A stretch of DNA of 64,000 bases from Agrostemma githago (lineage: Eukaryota; Streptophyta; Magnoliopsida; Caryophyllales; Caryophyllaceae): the NCBI GenBank assembly GCA_958450325.1, contig OY288243.1, positions 26,968,344-27,032,343 on the forward strand, read 5' to 3'. Within the stretch, counting starts at the first letter, position 1. The number at the start of each line of letters is the position of its first letter. Under the pieces are notes generated by a model, which was not told the origin of the DNA, did not search any database, and saw only the letters and a program-made list of their open reading frames with translations. Below, one piece after another: positions 12,901 through 25,416 of the stretch. Made by a program: the position numbers and the translations under genes.

Positions 12901-13135
12901 GAGTGCTAAAACAAACCCCACATAACCAAATACCCATCCGACGAAACGTAGTCTCAGCAGCTAAAAAAACAGGTAAAGAAGTAAGAGCTTGACGCGTGAC
13001 CGCCTGAGCCTCCCCCTTACAGTGATAATCACGGAGGTGGAAGATCAAAGAGCTTCTAACAAGTCCCTTACCCCAACCGTCCTTACACTCACAATGACCT
13101 ACGAAAGGACAATGAAAACGTACAAGGTTGGGCAT
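9968..13135 (-). CDS. Single-ORF polyprotein: zinc fingers, reverse transcriptase, CCHC, restriction-like endonuclease
   Basis: 1055 residues from the Met at 13135. I prefer this start to an upstream in-frame Met at 13342 because copies H and I also have MPP-x-x-RFHCPFVG here and diverge upstream. N-terminus: FHCPFVGHCECKDG then HLRDYH (C2H2-like), then LCGVC with a later GCKH. RT: RPIAVGTIWRRLVSKV, motif A LLVDFQNAFN near 464, motif B QQGDPLGPLLF, motif C AWYLDDGTIVGD near 549 (LDD, not the usual ADD), LHLNVGKTEVFWP. C-terminus: CSACSRVFRDDIYGDHAVSC (C-X2-C-X11-H-X3-C) near 867, KHRHN, RPADLLLYSW and VCVDLT, which fits the R-HN / PD / D pattern of the PD-(D/E)XK nuclease. Predicted to cut its own target and prime cDNA there. 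Exact clade is unassigned. Confidence 0.88.
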   Translation of the reverse strand: MPNLVRFHCPFVGHCECKDGWGKGLVRSSLIFHLRDYHCKGEAQAVTRQALTSLPVFLAAETTFRRMGIWLCGVCFSTHTHSKGCKHNGESVEAPNCGDGVIRFVLYGFPRPSAPAVSSSCSVVGPPDVGFNVASLDRLLAKGLRTVKSIPPKCRLGFSRVLRGALDEVAASPRDLSCWVTLLALPLCILKSFSPRSNLECRSVIRRQRQEESISSAIRCWGEPGGRLMLLQDSLAEVAPSFSVNEDLDLSELNIRQCRRKICDGHYTAAVRVLSSSGVAPYSDDTLVALKDKHPAVPSPVLSPLPGNHRSLTASASVVLDMIRGFPRGTSCGRDGFRAQHLLDCLSGAAVAVSDDLIASVTRVVNLFLEGSCPQVLGEYIASAPLTPLVKPGGGIRPIAVGTIWRRLVSKVGAFLIGPSLSGYFSGLQFGVGVSGGGEAILHSLNRLVEDQGAEVGLSMLLVDFQNAFNMVDREVMLREVRCHCPVLSRWVEFCYSSPARLYFGDHSLWSCQGVQQGDPLGPLLFSLVLHPLVCKIRDSFDLRLQAWYLDDGTIVGDTLIVGKVLDLIMADGPRLGLHLNVGKTEVFWPTEDPRSKLPGVFPPAIARPMRGVKVLGGPVSTCHEFSSGLVMSRVSRTIALMGSVALLDDPQCELLLLRACTGISKLYFALRTCSPTVFESAKLAFDGALRSHLERIVTASGPGFGEWQWRLATLPFSLGGLGVYAAGDVLHYAFVASRLQSLGLQAMLLRSTGVSASGPAFDAALCRFKEVLGSVVCNPCEIAAPKLMKSLADLYFTRVVSAAESVYSLTSRQIALWKSQQGRHASDWLRAVPISGLGQTMNGRTYRCVLSYRLGIPLFSLPGPCSACSRVFRDDIYGDHAVSCAGVVGIKHRHNLVRDTLLDICFRSGVSAGKEVDIGLIDDRDRSFRPADLLLYSWDQGRDVCVDLTGSSPLTQSGLSDFMPGRAVGDAARRKCAKYRDLCVGLGYGFLPFSFSSLGELEADAIALLKRIQKFSIAQDAGARAAPFIFTRLSFAIAKGVGAQIVSRLPTNFL

Positions 13136-14624
<1,489 letters not shown>

Positions 14625-14759
14625 GCAAGAAAATGGCATGCCTCTTATATTGATATAATCAAGTACAAGAGACTAGATCTTACAAAAAGAAGAAACCCAC
14701 TACAAAACTAAGTCATCAACAAGAAACAACTACTACAAATTGCATCTACATACTGCCTC

Positions 14760-17700
14760 CTATTGTTTACTTCCTTCTCTTGCTCGAAGTCTGATAACTA
14801 CTTCAAATTGTATCTGTTTTACCAGTTGTATACTAGATCTTCCTATATCCTCAAAAATTCGTCTATTTCTTTCCTCCCAAACATGGTAGACTGCCGCTGC
14901 AATTGCCAAGCAAAACAGTCTATTCTTCCTGTGCTTTCTATGCTTCCTACTCGCCCCCCATCTTAGCTCTGTTTGTAAGTCATCACTTCGCCCTACCACT
15001 CCAATCCAATCCTTAATTCCTCTCCATACATCCCTAGCAAAAGGACACTTAAAGAACAAGTGAGCATGACTTTCTGCATCTTGCTTACAAAGTATGCACC
15101 TATTAACTATGTACACAAACTTTTTATGCATATTATCTACGGTGGCCAGTTTCCTCTGAGCTGCAAGGCTAGTTATCAGGCCATGCTTAGGAATCGCTCC
15201 ATCCTGCATCGTCCGTAGCCACTGTTTTCTGCCATACTTCATACGAAACCATTCATATGCTAAGCTTATTCTAAAAGCACCATCAAAAACCCAACTTCGC
15301 AACAAAGACTTAGTTGCTTCCTCACTGCCTTCCTTTTGTATAATCTCATCTCTAACCCTAATTACACTCTTCAAGGTAGATGTGTAACGATCTTCATTTT
15401 TAAGCCTCCAAATTGTCTTTCCTTCCAGCACATAACATTGTACCCATCTACCCCAAACACCTCCTTTATTCTCCAAAATTTTCCAAAGCCATATACATAT
15501 CATAGCCTTGTTCCACGCTATCATATCTCTAATTCCCACTCCTCCTTCCTCCCACGGTGCACACATGCTTATCCAACTTTTGTGTGACAGACGCTCTCCC
15601 TCAACATCACCTGACCAGAAGAAATTACGACACATTGTAGTGAGTTTCTGCATCACATTTCCAGGAAGTAACGTATTAGCAGTCCAATAATTCAAAACCC
15701 CAAAGATAACTGAGTTCAAAAGGTGTGCCCTTCCTGCATAAGTCAGACTTTTAGAGGACCAACACCGAGTAATACTCTGAACTTTCCTGAACAGCACACT
15801 ATAATGCTCCAGTTTATTATTGTTGACAGTATTCAGCGGGAGCCCAAGATACCGACAAGGGAACCGACCCTCCTTGTAACCTGTGCAAGCAAGAATGCTC
15901 TCCTTGATTTCATCTTGCACCCCTCCAAAAAATACCTCAGTTTTCTCCTTGTTAGCTAGTAATCCTGACTCCTTAGCAAAGTTATCGAGGACACTAGCTA
16001 CTGCCTTAACAGATGGGACATCACCCCTCACAAACACCATAAGATCATCCGCAAATATTAGATGATTAAGCATTAATTTCCTACATTTGGGATGATAAGA
16101 AACTTGCTTTTCTCTAAAAATATCCCTCAAATGCCTAGATAACATCTCCATGCTTAACACAAATAAGTAAGGAGATAATGGATCTCCTTGTTGCACTCCG
16201 CTTTTCCCCTTGAAAAAACCATGAACATCTCCATTAATCTTTACAGAAAACCAAGACCCCTGAACACAACACCGGATCCATTGTATAAGAACTTGAGGGA
16301 AGTGAAACTCCTCCAACATATTGTCCAAAAAAGTCCATTGGAGCGAGTCAAACGCTTTCCTCAAGTCGATTTTCATTAAGCATCGTGGAGTCAAGAGCTT
16401 TCTCCCATAGCCTTTAATGAGAGACTGGGACAAAGCAATATTCTCTTGAATACTCCTATCTACAATAAACGCTGGCTGTTCCGGTCCTACCAATTCGTGT
16501 ATTACTAATTTGACCCGATTAGTCAGAATCTTGCTAATAAATTTATAGAAAACCGAGCAACACGATATCGGTCTATAGTCAAAAACTGATTGGCACACCT
16601 GTTTTTTTGGAATTAGAGATATCACCGTTGTATTAGCTTGCTTTAACATCCTTCCTTTAGTAAAGAACTCAAACACTGCCGCACAGAATTCTTTCTTGAC
16701 TATACTCCAAGCAGACTTAAAGAACCCAGCCGAGAAACCATCTGGACCTGGGCTTCTATCTGACCCTATAGAGAACACAGCTTTTCGAATTTTCTCTTCT
16801 ACAGGTAATGCTGTTAAGCTACCCCAACTACTTTCAGACACCCTTGCGCCATGGTTTATGCTAATTTTCCGAACTTCCTTACTCTGCCCCAGCAATTCAG
16901 TGTAATACTCAACAAATCCTAGCGCCACATCATCCATCCTCTCTCTAATATTCCCCTGAGAATCCATAATTGACCCAATCACTTGCTGCTGTCTTCGTTC
17001 CCTTAGCCTGCTATGAAAATAGGTCGTTGCCCCATCATCTAACGCAATTTTCTCCATCTTCGCTCGCTGCTTAAGAATACTAAGTTCAGCTCTCTTGAGG
17101 GTGTGCCACTCCTCATTTAAACGTCTTTCGAGGTCAATTAAGCCTCCATCTAAAGGATTCCTTTGAAGGAAATTAGCACACACCATCAACTCCTTCTCTA
17201 TACTTCCAGTACGCTGTCCAATACTCGAATAATGTTGTTTATGCATAAACTTTAGGCCTTCTTTGACATTCTTCAATTTGCTAAACAACTGGTACCCAGC
17301 TATACCATTAGTATTTCTTTCCCAAGCATTCTTAACCACTGACATATATAGAGGATTCTGAATCCAACAATTTAAGAAACTAAAGCGTTTTTTACGCTTC
17401 CTTCCCTGCAAAACAATCACCACCACTGGACAATGGTCAGAAACACCCGCATGAAGATATTGGGCGCTTGAATTAGGAAAGTTAACCACCCACTGTTGAT
17501 TAATAAGTGCTCTATCTAGTTTCGTCCAAACCCTAGTTTCAGGATCTTGATTGTTTGTCCAAGTATACTCAAACCCCTGCCCTACTAGTTCCTGCAATCC
17601 GCTTCTTTCTATGCAGTGATTAAAAGCTTCCATATCCGCTTCATCAGCATAGACCCTCCCACTTTCTCATTAGTATTTCGAATAATGTTGTAATCTCCAA

Positions 17701-18109
17701 TAGCTATCCAGCTCTGATTAGTTCTACTGATATTACCAAGCTTATTCCAAAGATCAACTCTACTAGTGGCATCATTAGCACCATAGACCATAGTAACTAA
17801 GAATGTTATTCCTGTTGCATTATGCTTAGCTTGACAATGTAGATATTGGGCATGCTCCTCTAAAACTGTAATCTGAACTGAACTATAATTCCACAAAATC
17901 CAGATCCTCCCATTATAGTGGCTGTTATAGTTACTTATTATTGAATACTCTTTTAAAGACCCAACAATAATCCCTTTAGCTTTATTAACCTTTATTCTTG
18001 TTTCTAAAAGCCCTAATATGTCAATTCTCCTACTCCTCATTAACTGTAATACTGCGTTCTGTTTAAGAGGTTCATTGCCGCCCCGTATATTCCAGGCACA
18101 GACAATCAT
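14760..18109 (-). pseudogene. L1-like ORF2 with one frameshift
   Basis: It starts at ATG 18109 inside ATGA. One reading frame runs to 17609 and the next covers 17633-14760; a one-base loss near 17650 joins VGG...  to YADEADMEAFNHC. The total length is 3350 bp, one base short of a multiple of three. Endonuclease: SWNIRGG is present here as AWNIRGG, LLETRIK, IAIGDYNIIR (GDYN rather than GDFN), TKLDRAL, AGVSDHCPVV. RT: LIPKKQVC, DYRPISCC, KIDLRKAFDSLQW, SGVQQGDPLSPYLFVLSM, IFADDLMVF. C-terminus: NRCILCKQDAESHAHLFFKC, the zf-RVT pattern. Apart from the frameshift all catalytic motifs survive. Confidence 0.92.
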
Positions 18110-19674
18110 GTAGATAAATCTGGAGGCACAACTCCCTTTGCAGGAGGAAAAAGGTCCTCCACCCCTAAATTGTCCTCCAAATTCCCATCCATATGCTATA
18201 AAATGGCATACCGATTAGGTGTTTGTTCAATATCTAGCCTTTCCCCCCGCTCCAATTCTCCCTGACTTGAACCTGCCCCATTTTTTCCCGAACTTCCATG
18301 ACGCCTTATAACAGGTCTGAAACCATCCTCAAAGTCAATTATATTGGCCTGATTTGCATTTGCATCCCCCTTTTCCTGCAACCCTTTAGATAATTGCTGC
18401 CCTTCATTCGGCCTTAGCTCAGAGGACCCAGGATGATTAGCTACAGGAAGAATCCCTCCCTCTGCTGCACCCCCCACCCCTTGCAAGGCCGTCTTCTTAG
18501 GCGTGTACCTCACATTCTGCAGCTTCATTTTATCTTTTGCTTTTTCTTTCTTGCAAGAGGCCCGTGTATGACCAAGCTTCCCACAACCTTGACAATAGAA
18601 TGCTAGCCACTCGTATTCAATCTTTTGAACAGACTTCCCCAAGAGCGGAATATTGATTGTGACAGTATCAGGCAAGTCCTTTGACACATCCACCTCGACC
18701 ATAATTCTGGCGAAAGACAAGCGCTCCTTGTAAGTTGTTGTAGCATCAGCATACATCGGCCTTCCTATCTTGCTCGCCATCTTACTCAGAACCGAATCAG
18801 TCCATAGGTATGGGTCCAATTCAGGAAACAAAATCCAAACTGGTACAATGGAGACTCGATCCATTTCCTGAGAGAAAAGTGGACTCCATTGTTTAAAAAT
18901 GACGGTATTTCTCCCCAACTGCCATGGCCCTCCTCTTAGAGCCTGATCCATGTCCGCCTGGTTGCGAAATTTGAAGGAAAACCATCCTCTCCGAAAGTAC
19001 TGAACTACTGGGAAAGCATGGTTCCATTTTTTCTGAGCAAAATCGCTCATCTGTTTAAGTGATGGCTTAGCTCCAATAACATTACCCATTAAAGTAAATT
19101 TCCATTGTTTCAATTCGTCCATAAAATCCTTAATATCAATATCAATTTCATCTGAATTAGCACTAGTTTCATCAAAATGGAGTTCCATACCAATTTTTGC
19201 AGGTTTGGTCTTATTCGCCCAACTCGGATTGGTAGATTCCTTCATGGCCGGCTTTTCCGTTGCCACTGATTCCAATACTATAGTAGCCGGTTGTTCCGTC
19301 GCTACTGGGTTCGATATTATAGCAGCCGGTTGTTCCGTAGCTACTGAGTTCAACATTATGGTAGCCGGCTGTTCCGTTGCTACCGATTCTACAAAAGGAT
19401 TACCCGCTGCGAAATCAGGCCGTTGATGGACCTTCTTTCCCCCCGATTGACTTCCTTCCCGGAGCTGACGAGCCGACTGTAATGCTCGATCAATTAGCTG
19501 ATTGACAATCGGAGTTCCCTGTTTTTTCCCCTGAATCTGAGTTCGTGCCTCATCCTCCTCACCATTGTTGACAGACCCGGTACTGTTAGAATCACCATGA
19601 TGTTGTGAGTCCGATTCCTTGAATTTTCGCGGCCTCCCTCGACCCCTTCCCGTTCCTGTCGTCGTCTTTTGCAT
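18106..19674 (-). pseudogene. L1-like ORF1 with premature TAG
   Basis: The first 492 codons are open, then TAG at 18198-18196 where copy A has Gln (CAG to TAG is likely). The same frame continues 29 codons to PPDLST and a TGA overlapping the ORF2 ATG; the total is exactly 523 codons. AT-hook: TGRGRGRPRKFKES (residues 7-20). DUF4283-type: QWKFTLMGNVIGAKPS, YFRRGWFSFKF, GGPWQLG. Knuckle: FYCQGCGKLGHTRASC. The truncation would also uncouple the ORF1 stop from the ORF2 start by about 90 bases. Confidence 0.92.
19236..19391 (-). repeat. Four 39-bp tandem repeats inside ORF1 of copy D
   Basis: The motif GCCGG recurs at 19247, 19286, 19325 and 19364, an exact 39-bp period. It encodes four 13-residue units of the type SVATEQPATIMLN in the linker between the AT-hook and the DUF4283-type domain. 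Copies A, B and F lack it. Confidence 0.9.
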
Positions 19675-19730
19675 CGGCCAGTTTAATCGCTTGGAGAGAA
19701 AGCTTTCTCTAGAGAGAGAATAGAGAGAGT

Positions 19731-19755
19731 TATTATTATTATTATTTTTAATTAT
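19731..19755. repeat. Short (ATT)n junction between L1-D and RLE-E
   Basis: About seven ATT units, then TTTTAATTAT, joining the 5' end of D to the 3' end of the truncated RLE copy E. Confidence 0.93.
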
Positions 19756-20033
19756 GAAACGGAACTTTCATTAAACACCATAACAAATTACAAGAAGTTA
19801 GAGGGAAGCCGAGATACTATCTGGGCTTCCACTCCCTTAGCGATAGAAAAACTAAGACGAGTAAAAATAAAAGCAGCTGCCCGAGCTTCCGCGTCCTGAG
19901 AGATAGAGAATTTCTGAATCCGCTTGAGTAAAGCAGCGGCCTCCGCGTCGAGCTCCCCTAGAGAAGAGAAAGAGAAAGGTAGGAACCCATACCCAATCTT
20001 GGTACACAAATCTCCATACTTGGCGCACTTGCG
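19756..20033 (-). mobile_element. 5'-truncated RLE-type copy E (278 bp, ORF C-terminus only)
   Basis: It retains the 3' UTR (minus: GGTGTTTAATGAAAGTTCC) and the last roughly 80 codons of the RLE ORF, 20033-19788, including GYGFLPFSFSSLGELDAEA and the terminal IVSRLPSNFL. The matching 3' UTR motif occurs in H and I. The 5' truncation point is followed directly by ATT units, so the array must have been the target rather than part of the element's 5' end. Confidence 0.9.
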
Positions 20034-20059
20034 TTATAATTATTATTATTATTATTTTT
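20034..20059. repeat. Short (ATT)n junction between RLE-E and L1-F
   Basis: TTATAATTATTATT and further ATT units followed by T5. The 3' terminus CTTGC of L1-F starts at 20060. Confidence 0.93.
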
Positions 20060-20163
20060 GCAAGAAAAGTTATGACTCTTATTCATCCATGAAGGGTAAA
20101 AAGAGACTAGTCTTACAAAAGTATACCCCCTACCAAATTTAATCACGTCGAAAAAGACAACTA

Positions 20164-21225
20164 TTACTTCAACCTCCTATTCTTGAAACGGACTAGGACC
20201 TCAAAAATGATTTGGTTAACTAGAGACTTATAAGGCCTTTCAACTCCGGTAAAAATTCGCATATTACGTTCCATCCAAACTCGACAGACAGCAGCCCCAA
20301 GTGTACTACAGTACCAATCACATTTCCAGTGCTTCCTCCTTCGTCTTACAGCTATCCACATCAACTCCTTCCTCATATCATTGGATCTATCCGACTTTCT
20401 AAGCCAATCCTTAAGCTCTCGCCAAACCTCCTGGGCATAGCGACATTGAAAGAAAAGATGGTCATGGGTTTCATTATCAACCTTACATAAGGTGCATCTA
20501 TTAGTGATATAAACACCTCTCTTCCTCATATTATCAATCGTAGCTAGCTTTCTTTGACTGGCAATAGAAGCAATAATCCCTTGTTTAGGTATTATGTGCG
20601 TCCCTTTTAGAGCCTTCAGCCAATTTTGCTCGGGTAACTTCGTCCTGAACCATTCATAAGCATCCCCAACCTGAAATCCGTGTAAATTATGCCAACTTTG
20701 TACTCGCGCAGCAGTTGCTTCAGCAGTCCCCTCCTTCTCCCTAATTTCATCACGTATTTTCAACATGCTATTAATACAGGAGGTGTATCTGTCCTGCTTC
20801 CGGATATCCCAAACCGTTTGCCCTTGCAGAATGTAAGTTCGCACCCATTTCCCCCAAATTCCACCTTCTCCATTTAAGATCTTCCAAAGCCACTGACTTA
20901 TTAATGCTTTATTCCAGGCCAATAAATCTTTAATGTTGAACCCTCCCTCATTCCATGGATTACACATGCTTTCCCAACTCTTGTAATAAGTGCCTCGATC
21001 CTCCTTCCCTCCATCCCAAAAATATCTTCGACAGAGCTGTATTAGCTTTATGCGGACATTCCCAGGTAGAAGGGTATTGTTACACCAATAGTTCAAAATA
21101 CCGAAATGCATAGAGTTAATAATTTGTACTCTATCTGCATAAGTTAGACTTCTTGCTGACCAATGACTAAGAACATTCTGAACTGCAGTAACAAGTCCAT
21201 TATAGTGCACCAATTTGTCTCTTTT
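20164..21225 (-). pseudogene. C-terminal third of L1 ORF2, D-type (3' half of chimera)
   Basis: Begins about KLVHYNGLVTAVQNVLSHW (aligned with KLEHYSVLFRKVQ in copy D) and runs to the natural stop. It includes RVQIINSMHFGILNYW, CRRYFWDGG, WESMCNPWNEGGFNIKD and the zf-RVT pattern NRCTLCKVDNETHDHLFFQC. It contains no RT active site. Relative to the upstream G-type part it is out of frame, so the fused ORF2 could not be translated as one protein. Confidence 0.88.
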
Positions 21226-23741
21226 ATCCCCTTCCTGTCTGTCTCTTTTATCCCCCAATAGAAATCTTTACATATCTTGTTAACTCTTTTACTCACAGCC
21301 TTGGGGATCAAAACACTTGAACACCAGAAATTCTCAATTCCAAATATTACAGAATTAATCAACTGGGCTTTACCTGCATGAGACAAGAGGCTAGTAGACC
21401 AGTGATTCACATGATGTTGAATCTTCAATATCAAAGCATCAAACATAGCCACAGTAATTCTAGTTTCAGATAGAGGGATGCCAAAATATCTGAAAGGAAA
21501 AGTCCCTTTGGAGAATCCTGAGTTATCCATAATTGCCTTTTGTACAGCATCAGTGACTCCTCCAAAATAAATGCAGGTTTTCTCAGTATTGGCATAAAGA
21601 CCAGAAAGCTCAGCAAATTTATGTAGAGCCACTTTGACTGCAGCAACTGATGGAACATCACCTCTAGTGAAGATCATGAGGTCATCAGCAAAAACTAGAT
21701 GAGTAAGGTTAAGCTTACAACATTTAGGGTGGAAAGAGACCTGATCTTCTTGGCAAATAACCCTTAGTGACTGAGACAGAACTTCCATGCTCATAACAAA
21801 GATGTAAGGAGACAAAGGATCACCTTGTCTAATACCACTTTTACCTTGAAGATAACCTGAAATTTCCCCATTGAGCTTAAAGGAGTACCAAGGGCTGGAT
21901 ATACAACCCATGACCCACTGAATGAAAGTATTAGGATAACCAAAATGAAGGAGCATTTGATTAATAAACCCCCATTGGAGAGAATCAAAAGCCTTTCTAA
22001 TATCAACCTTAATTAAGCATCTAGGGGTTAGGAATTTCCTGCTATAACCCTTTACTAGAGCTTGAGAAAGTAAGATGTTATCGAAAATGTTTCTATCTTT
22101 TATAAAAGCAGCTTGTTCACCACCAATGATAGAAGGCAAAGTAGCTTTCAATCTATTAGCTAAGATTTTGGAAACAACCTTGTAGAAAACAGTGCAGCAA
22201 GATATGGGCCTGTAGTCCAGAACAGAAGTAGCATTCTTTTTCTTAGGAATAAGAGAGACAACAGTAGAATTGGCTTGCTTAGGCATATTGTTGGATTTGA
22301 AGAAACTTAGGACTGCCTTACAGAAGTCTTTTCCTACAATTTGCCAAGATGCTTTGAAAAAACCTGCTGAAAAACCATCTATCCCCGGACTGCTATTAGA
22401 GTCCATGGAAAATAGAGCAGTTTTGATTTCATCAAGTTGCACAGGATCAGCCAAAGTATCCATCTTCTCATAATGCGACTTAGAATTGGGAGGAAAAAGG
22501 CCAACCTAAGGCTTATTTTGTCCCAACAAAGAATTGTAGTAGCTTTGGAATGCATTAGAGACCTCCTTAACTCCCTCTCTCAAAATTCCATTGTGATCAT
22601 TAATAGATCCTATCATTTGATGATGTTTCCTCTCAGCAATTTTTGCAAAAAAATATTTGGATGAACAGTCTGCTTGTTGAAGATGCTTCACTTTTGCCCG
22701 TTGATAAAGCATATTCAGCTCAGATTTCTTTAAGAAGCAATAGGAATCTAATAGTGATTTTTCTTGAGATAAAGGAGCAGTAGAAAATGGTTGGCTCTTT
22801 AAGCTATTTTGACAATCTATAAGGCTTTTCTTAGCTTCTTTGACCTTACTAGAAATATCAGTAAAGTGTTGAGAATGAAGACTCATAAGAGCCTTTTTAA
22901 CAGCTTTTAGCTTATGGAACAGCCTAAAAATAGGAGCACTTGATGAGTAACTCTCCCAAGCTTGCTTCACCATACAATTATAATCTGGATGGGCAATCCA
23001 GCTATTTAGAAAACTAAAGCGCCTTTTAGGCTTAGTCTCCTGAAAAATCTGAACCAGAATAGGGGAATGATCTGAGATACCAGGCTCACAAACATTAGCA
23101 GCAGATTGGGGAAAAGCCTTAACCCAATCAGGATTTATCAAAACCCTATCAAGCTTTGACCAAACTCTGGTGTCAACCTCCTGTTTATTAGTCCAAGTGA
23201 GCCTACTACCCGAGCTGGCCATGTCATCTAGCTTGCATTTGAGAAGACAATCATTAAAATCCCACATATCTTGAAGATCTGGAGGATTTGGTCCTAGTTT
23301 CTCCTCTGGGGCTCTGACAATGTTGAAATCTCCCATGATAAGCCAAGGAGCATCCACAGAATCAGAGCATAGATCTTGCCAGAGTTGCATTCTTTTCTGG
23401 CCCTCATTAAAAGCATAAATTGCTGAAAACTGAAAGTGTTTATTAGAAAGAAAGTGACGTACCACCCCCGTAATATGCTGGGCAGATTTATTCAGAAGAG
23501 AGAAAGAAGTAGTAGTAGGATTATTAAGAAGCCAAATTCTTCCATTTTTATGACAGTCATAGTTATTCACTAGGTGCCAAGCTCCAAGTCCTGTATTCAC
23601 AATATGATCAGCTTTTTTCTGCTTCACTCTAGTTTCAATAATAACCAAGATTTCAAGACTATGAGAGGAGATAAATTCTCTCATTTCACTCTGCTTTAAA
23701 GGGTTATTCAAACCCCTAACATTCCAGGATGCAATCTTCAT
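21226..23741 (-). pseudogene. L1 ORF2 N-terminal two thirds, G-type (5' half of chimera)
   Basis: Starts at the Met in MKIASWNVRGLNNP (23741). Endonuclease motifs: IIETRVKQ, IMGDFNIVR, SKLDRVL, PGISDHSPI. One in-frame TAG at 22508-22506, where copy G has Ile in DKPITGN. The RT then continues: SPGIDGFSAGFF, LIPKKKNA, DYRPISCC, KVDIRKAFDSLQW, SGIRQGDPLSPYIFVMSM, VFADDLMIF. It ends at YWGIKETDRK, where the junction repeat starts. The protein would lack its C-terminal third. Confidence 0.9.
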
Positions 23742-23743
23742 TG

Positions 23744-25274
23744 GGGCAAATATTGGGTGGAATATTCCTACCATCCCCAATTGGATTGGACATCCTCTCC
23801 TTAGGACCTAATGAGTGCATTACAGAAGCATTATTGGAGGGTTTTCCATCTGGGATAGCTGACTCAGTCTCCCTATCCAGGTACTCATCCTTCTCCAACT
23901 GTCCTGTGGTACCACCTAGTCCTTCACCAGTATTCATCCATTCAGTCTCATCAAGGAAAATCTCGAATTTGTTCTTGAGAGGCATTGGCTCCTTTTTTTT
24001 CCTCCGGAATCTACTTGAATGCAGAAGAATTACGTTTAGTAACAGGCTGGAAAGTATCAGCCTGCCCCAATGAGCATTCTGAGTGCTTTACAGAAGTTTT
24101 CATGAAGGGTTTTCCCCCAGGGATAGGAGACCCAGTCTCCCTATCCGGGTACTCATCCACCTCCAGAAACTCTGAGGTACCACCTAGCTCGAGAGAATTA
24201 GGCACATCTAATGATGACTCCACAGTCTTATCCATCACTTTAGTGTCTGAACCTGCATCAGTGATAGCATCTGCGGGTTTTACAGTAATCTTTTGCTTTT
24301 CCCATTTGCATTTCGAAATGGTATGACCTAATTTCCCACAACCTTTACAGTAATAAGGGATCCACTCATATTTCACCTTCTGAATTGAGTGATCATCAAA
24401 TGGAGTCCTTATTATTACCTCCTCAGGGAGAGGTTTAGAGATGTCTGCTTCAATCAAGACTCTAGCAAAGGCAAGTTTAGACTTAGAGGTAATAGCCAAA
24501 TCCGCACAAATAGGTTTGCCCACTTTGCTGGCAATTTTACTCAACACCACATCTGACCAGAGAAAAGGATCTAAATCTGGGAATAAGACCCAGATTGGAA
24601 CTGTAGCTACTCGATCCATTATGGCAGAAAAATCTGGAGTCCATTCTTTCAGCACTAGGGTGTAAATACCCAAATGCCAAGGCCCCCCCCCCTAAAACCC
24701 GATCCATGGCTTCCTTTGAATCAAATCGAAAAGCAAACCACCCTCGCTTAAAGTATTGGACAATAGGAGAGGCTAAGGAACCCCACTTTTCCCCAACAAA
24801 TTTTTTAATCTGCTGCAACGAGGGTTTTGAACCTATAACATTTCCCATGAGCGTAAATTCCCAGATTTTTAATTCATCCTCAAAATCACACAAGTCTATA
24901 GCAATTTCAGAACTCTCAACAACCTCTTCCATGAATGTTAAGTTCATACCAATTTGTTTATTATTAGATGCAATTTTCAACCAATTCTTTGAACCCAAAA
25001 CAGGGGGTTTAGCAAGTTCAGTCTGAGATGAGTTCACAGTTTCAACAACAATTTCATTAACTTCCAAAGGTTTAGAGGGAGGAGGATTAATACCAGCAGA
25101 ATTCATTGCTTCAAGAATCACATCATTTATCGTAGCTTTTCGCGAAGAACTCTGAGATTCCTCAGAATCCTGCAATTCTTTCTCCCCAGACTCCAAATTC
25201 GGGTTAGGAGGCAGAGAGTGATGTGTCTTCTTCGGAGGCCGGCCTGGTCCACGTTTCACCGGTTGGGAAGCCAT
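23744..25274 (-). pseudogene. L1 ORF1 of copy F, frameshifted, with internal duplication
   Basis: It starts MASQPVKRGPGRPPKKTH (AT-hook-like GRP core). The first frame fails in a run of ten G (plus strand C at 24683-24692), inside the GGPW motif. The second frame carries VPIWVLFPDLDPFLW and the knuckle YYCKGCGKLGHTISKC and stops at 24011. The rest lies in another frame at 23985-23744. The hinge contains a duplicated module, LGGTS/LGGTT then DEYxDRET, at about 24060-24190 and 23800-23935. The leader upstream of 25274 is about 85 bp and ends at the ATT tract. Confidence 0.88.
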
Positions 25275-25360
25275 GAACGCGAAGCAGAGAAGTCACGTAA
25301 CAGAATCGCTGAAAAGAGAGGGAAAATCTAGAGAGAGAAAGAGTTTCTCTCACTTCGCTT

Positions 25361-25416
25361 ATTATTATTATTATTATTTTATTTATTTTATTTTATTTTT
25401 ATTTTATTTTTTTTTT
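25361..25416. repeat. (ATT)n/(ATTTT)n junction between L1-F and L1-G
   Basis: Six ATT units next to the 5' end of F, then ATTTT-type units and a T run next to the 3' end of G. The gradient from ATT to T-rich units suggests the G tail contributed the A-rich end. Confidence 0.93.

Larger units (their letters stand above)
14625..19730 (-). mobile_element. L1-like LINE copy D (near full length)
   Basis: The leader contains TTCTCTCTCTAGAGAAAG and a run of CTCTCT, matching B and F although the very first bases differ. ORF1 and ORF2 follow, each broken once. The 3' UTR is about 135 bp and ends CATTTTCTTGC before an AAT/AGT tail. ATT tracts flank both sides. Its ORF2 C-terminal half resembles that of the 3' part of copy F (for example WLWKIL, WGRWV/WGKWV), marking one subfamily. 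Confidence 0.92.
20060..25360 (-). mobile_element. Chimeric L1-like LINE copy F (two subfamilies joined near 21,235)
   Basis: The 3' part (20060 to about 21,225) is D-like; the 5' part (about 21,240-25,360) is G-like. The junction has a 16-bp direct repeat, GTCTCTTTTATCCCC preceded by T, at 21216-21231 and 21240-21255. The 5' leader is complete (minus: AAGCGAAGTGAGAGAAACTC, then TTTCTCTCTCTAGA) and is followed by ATT. The 3' UTR resembles copy B. It therefore looks like one insertion event with two RNA templates, or a later recombination between elements. Confidence 0.8.
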
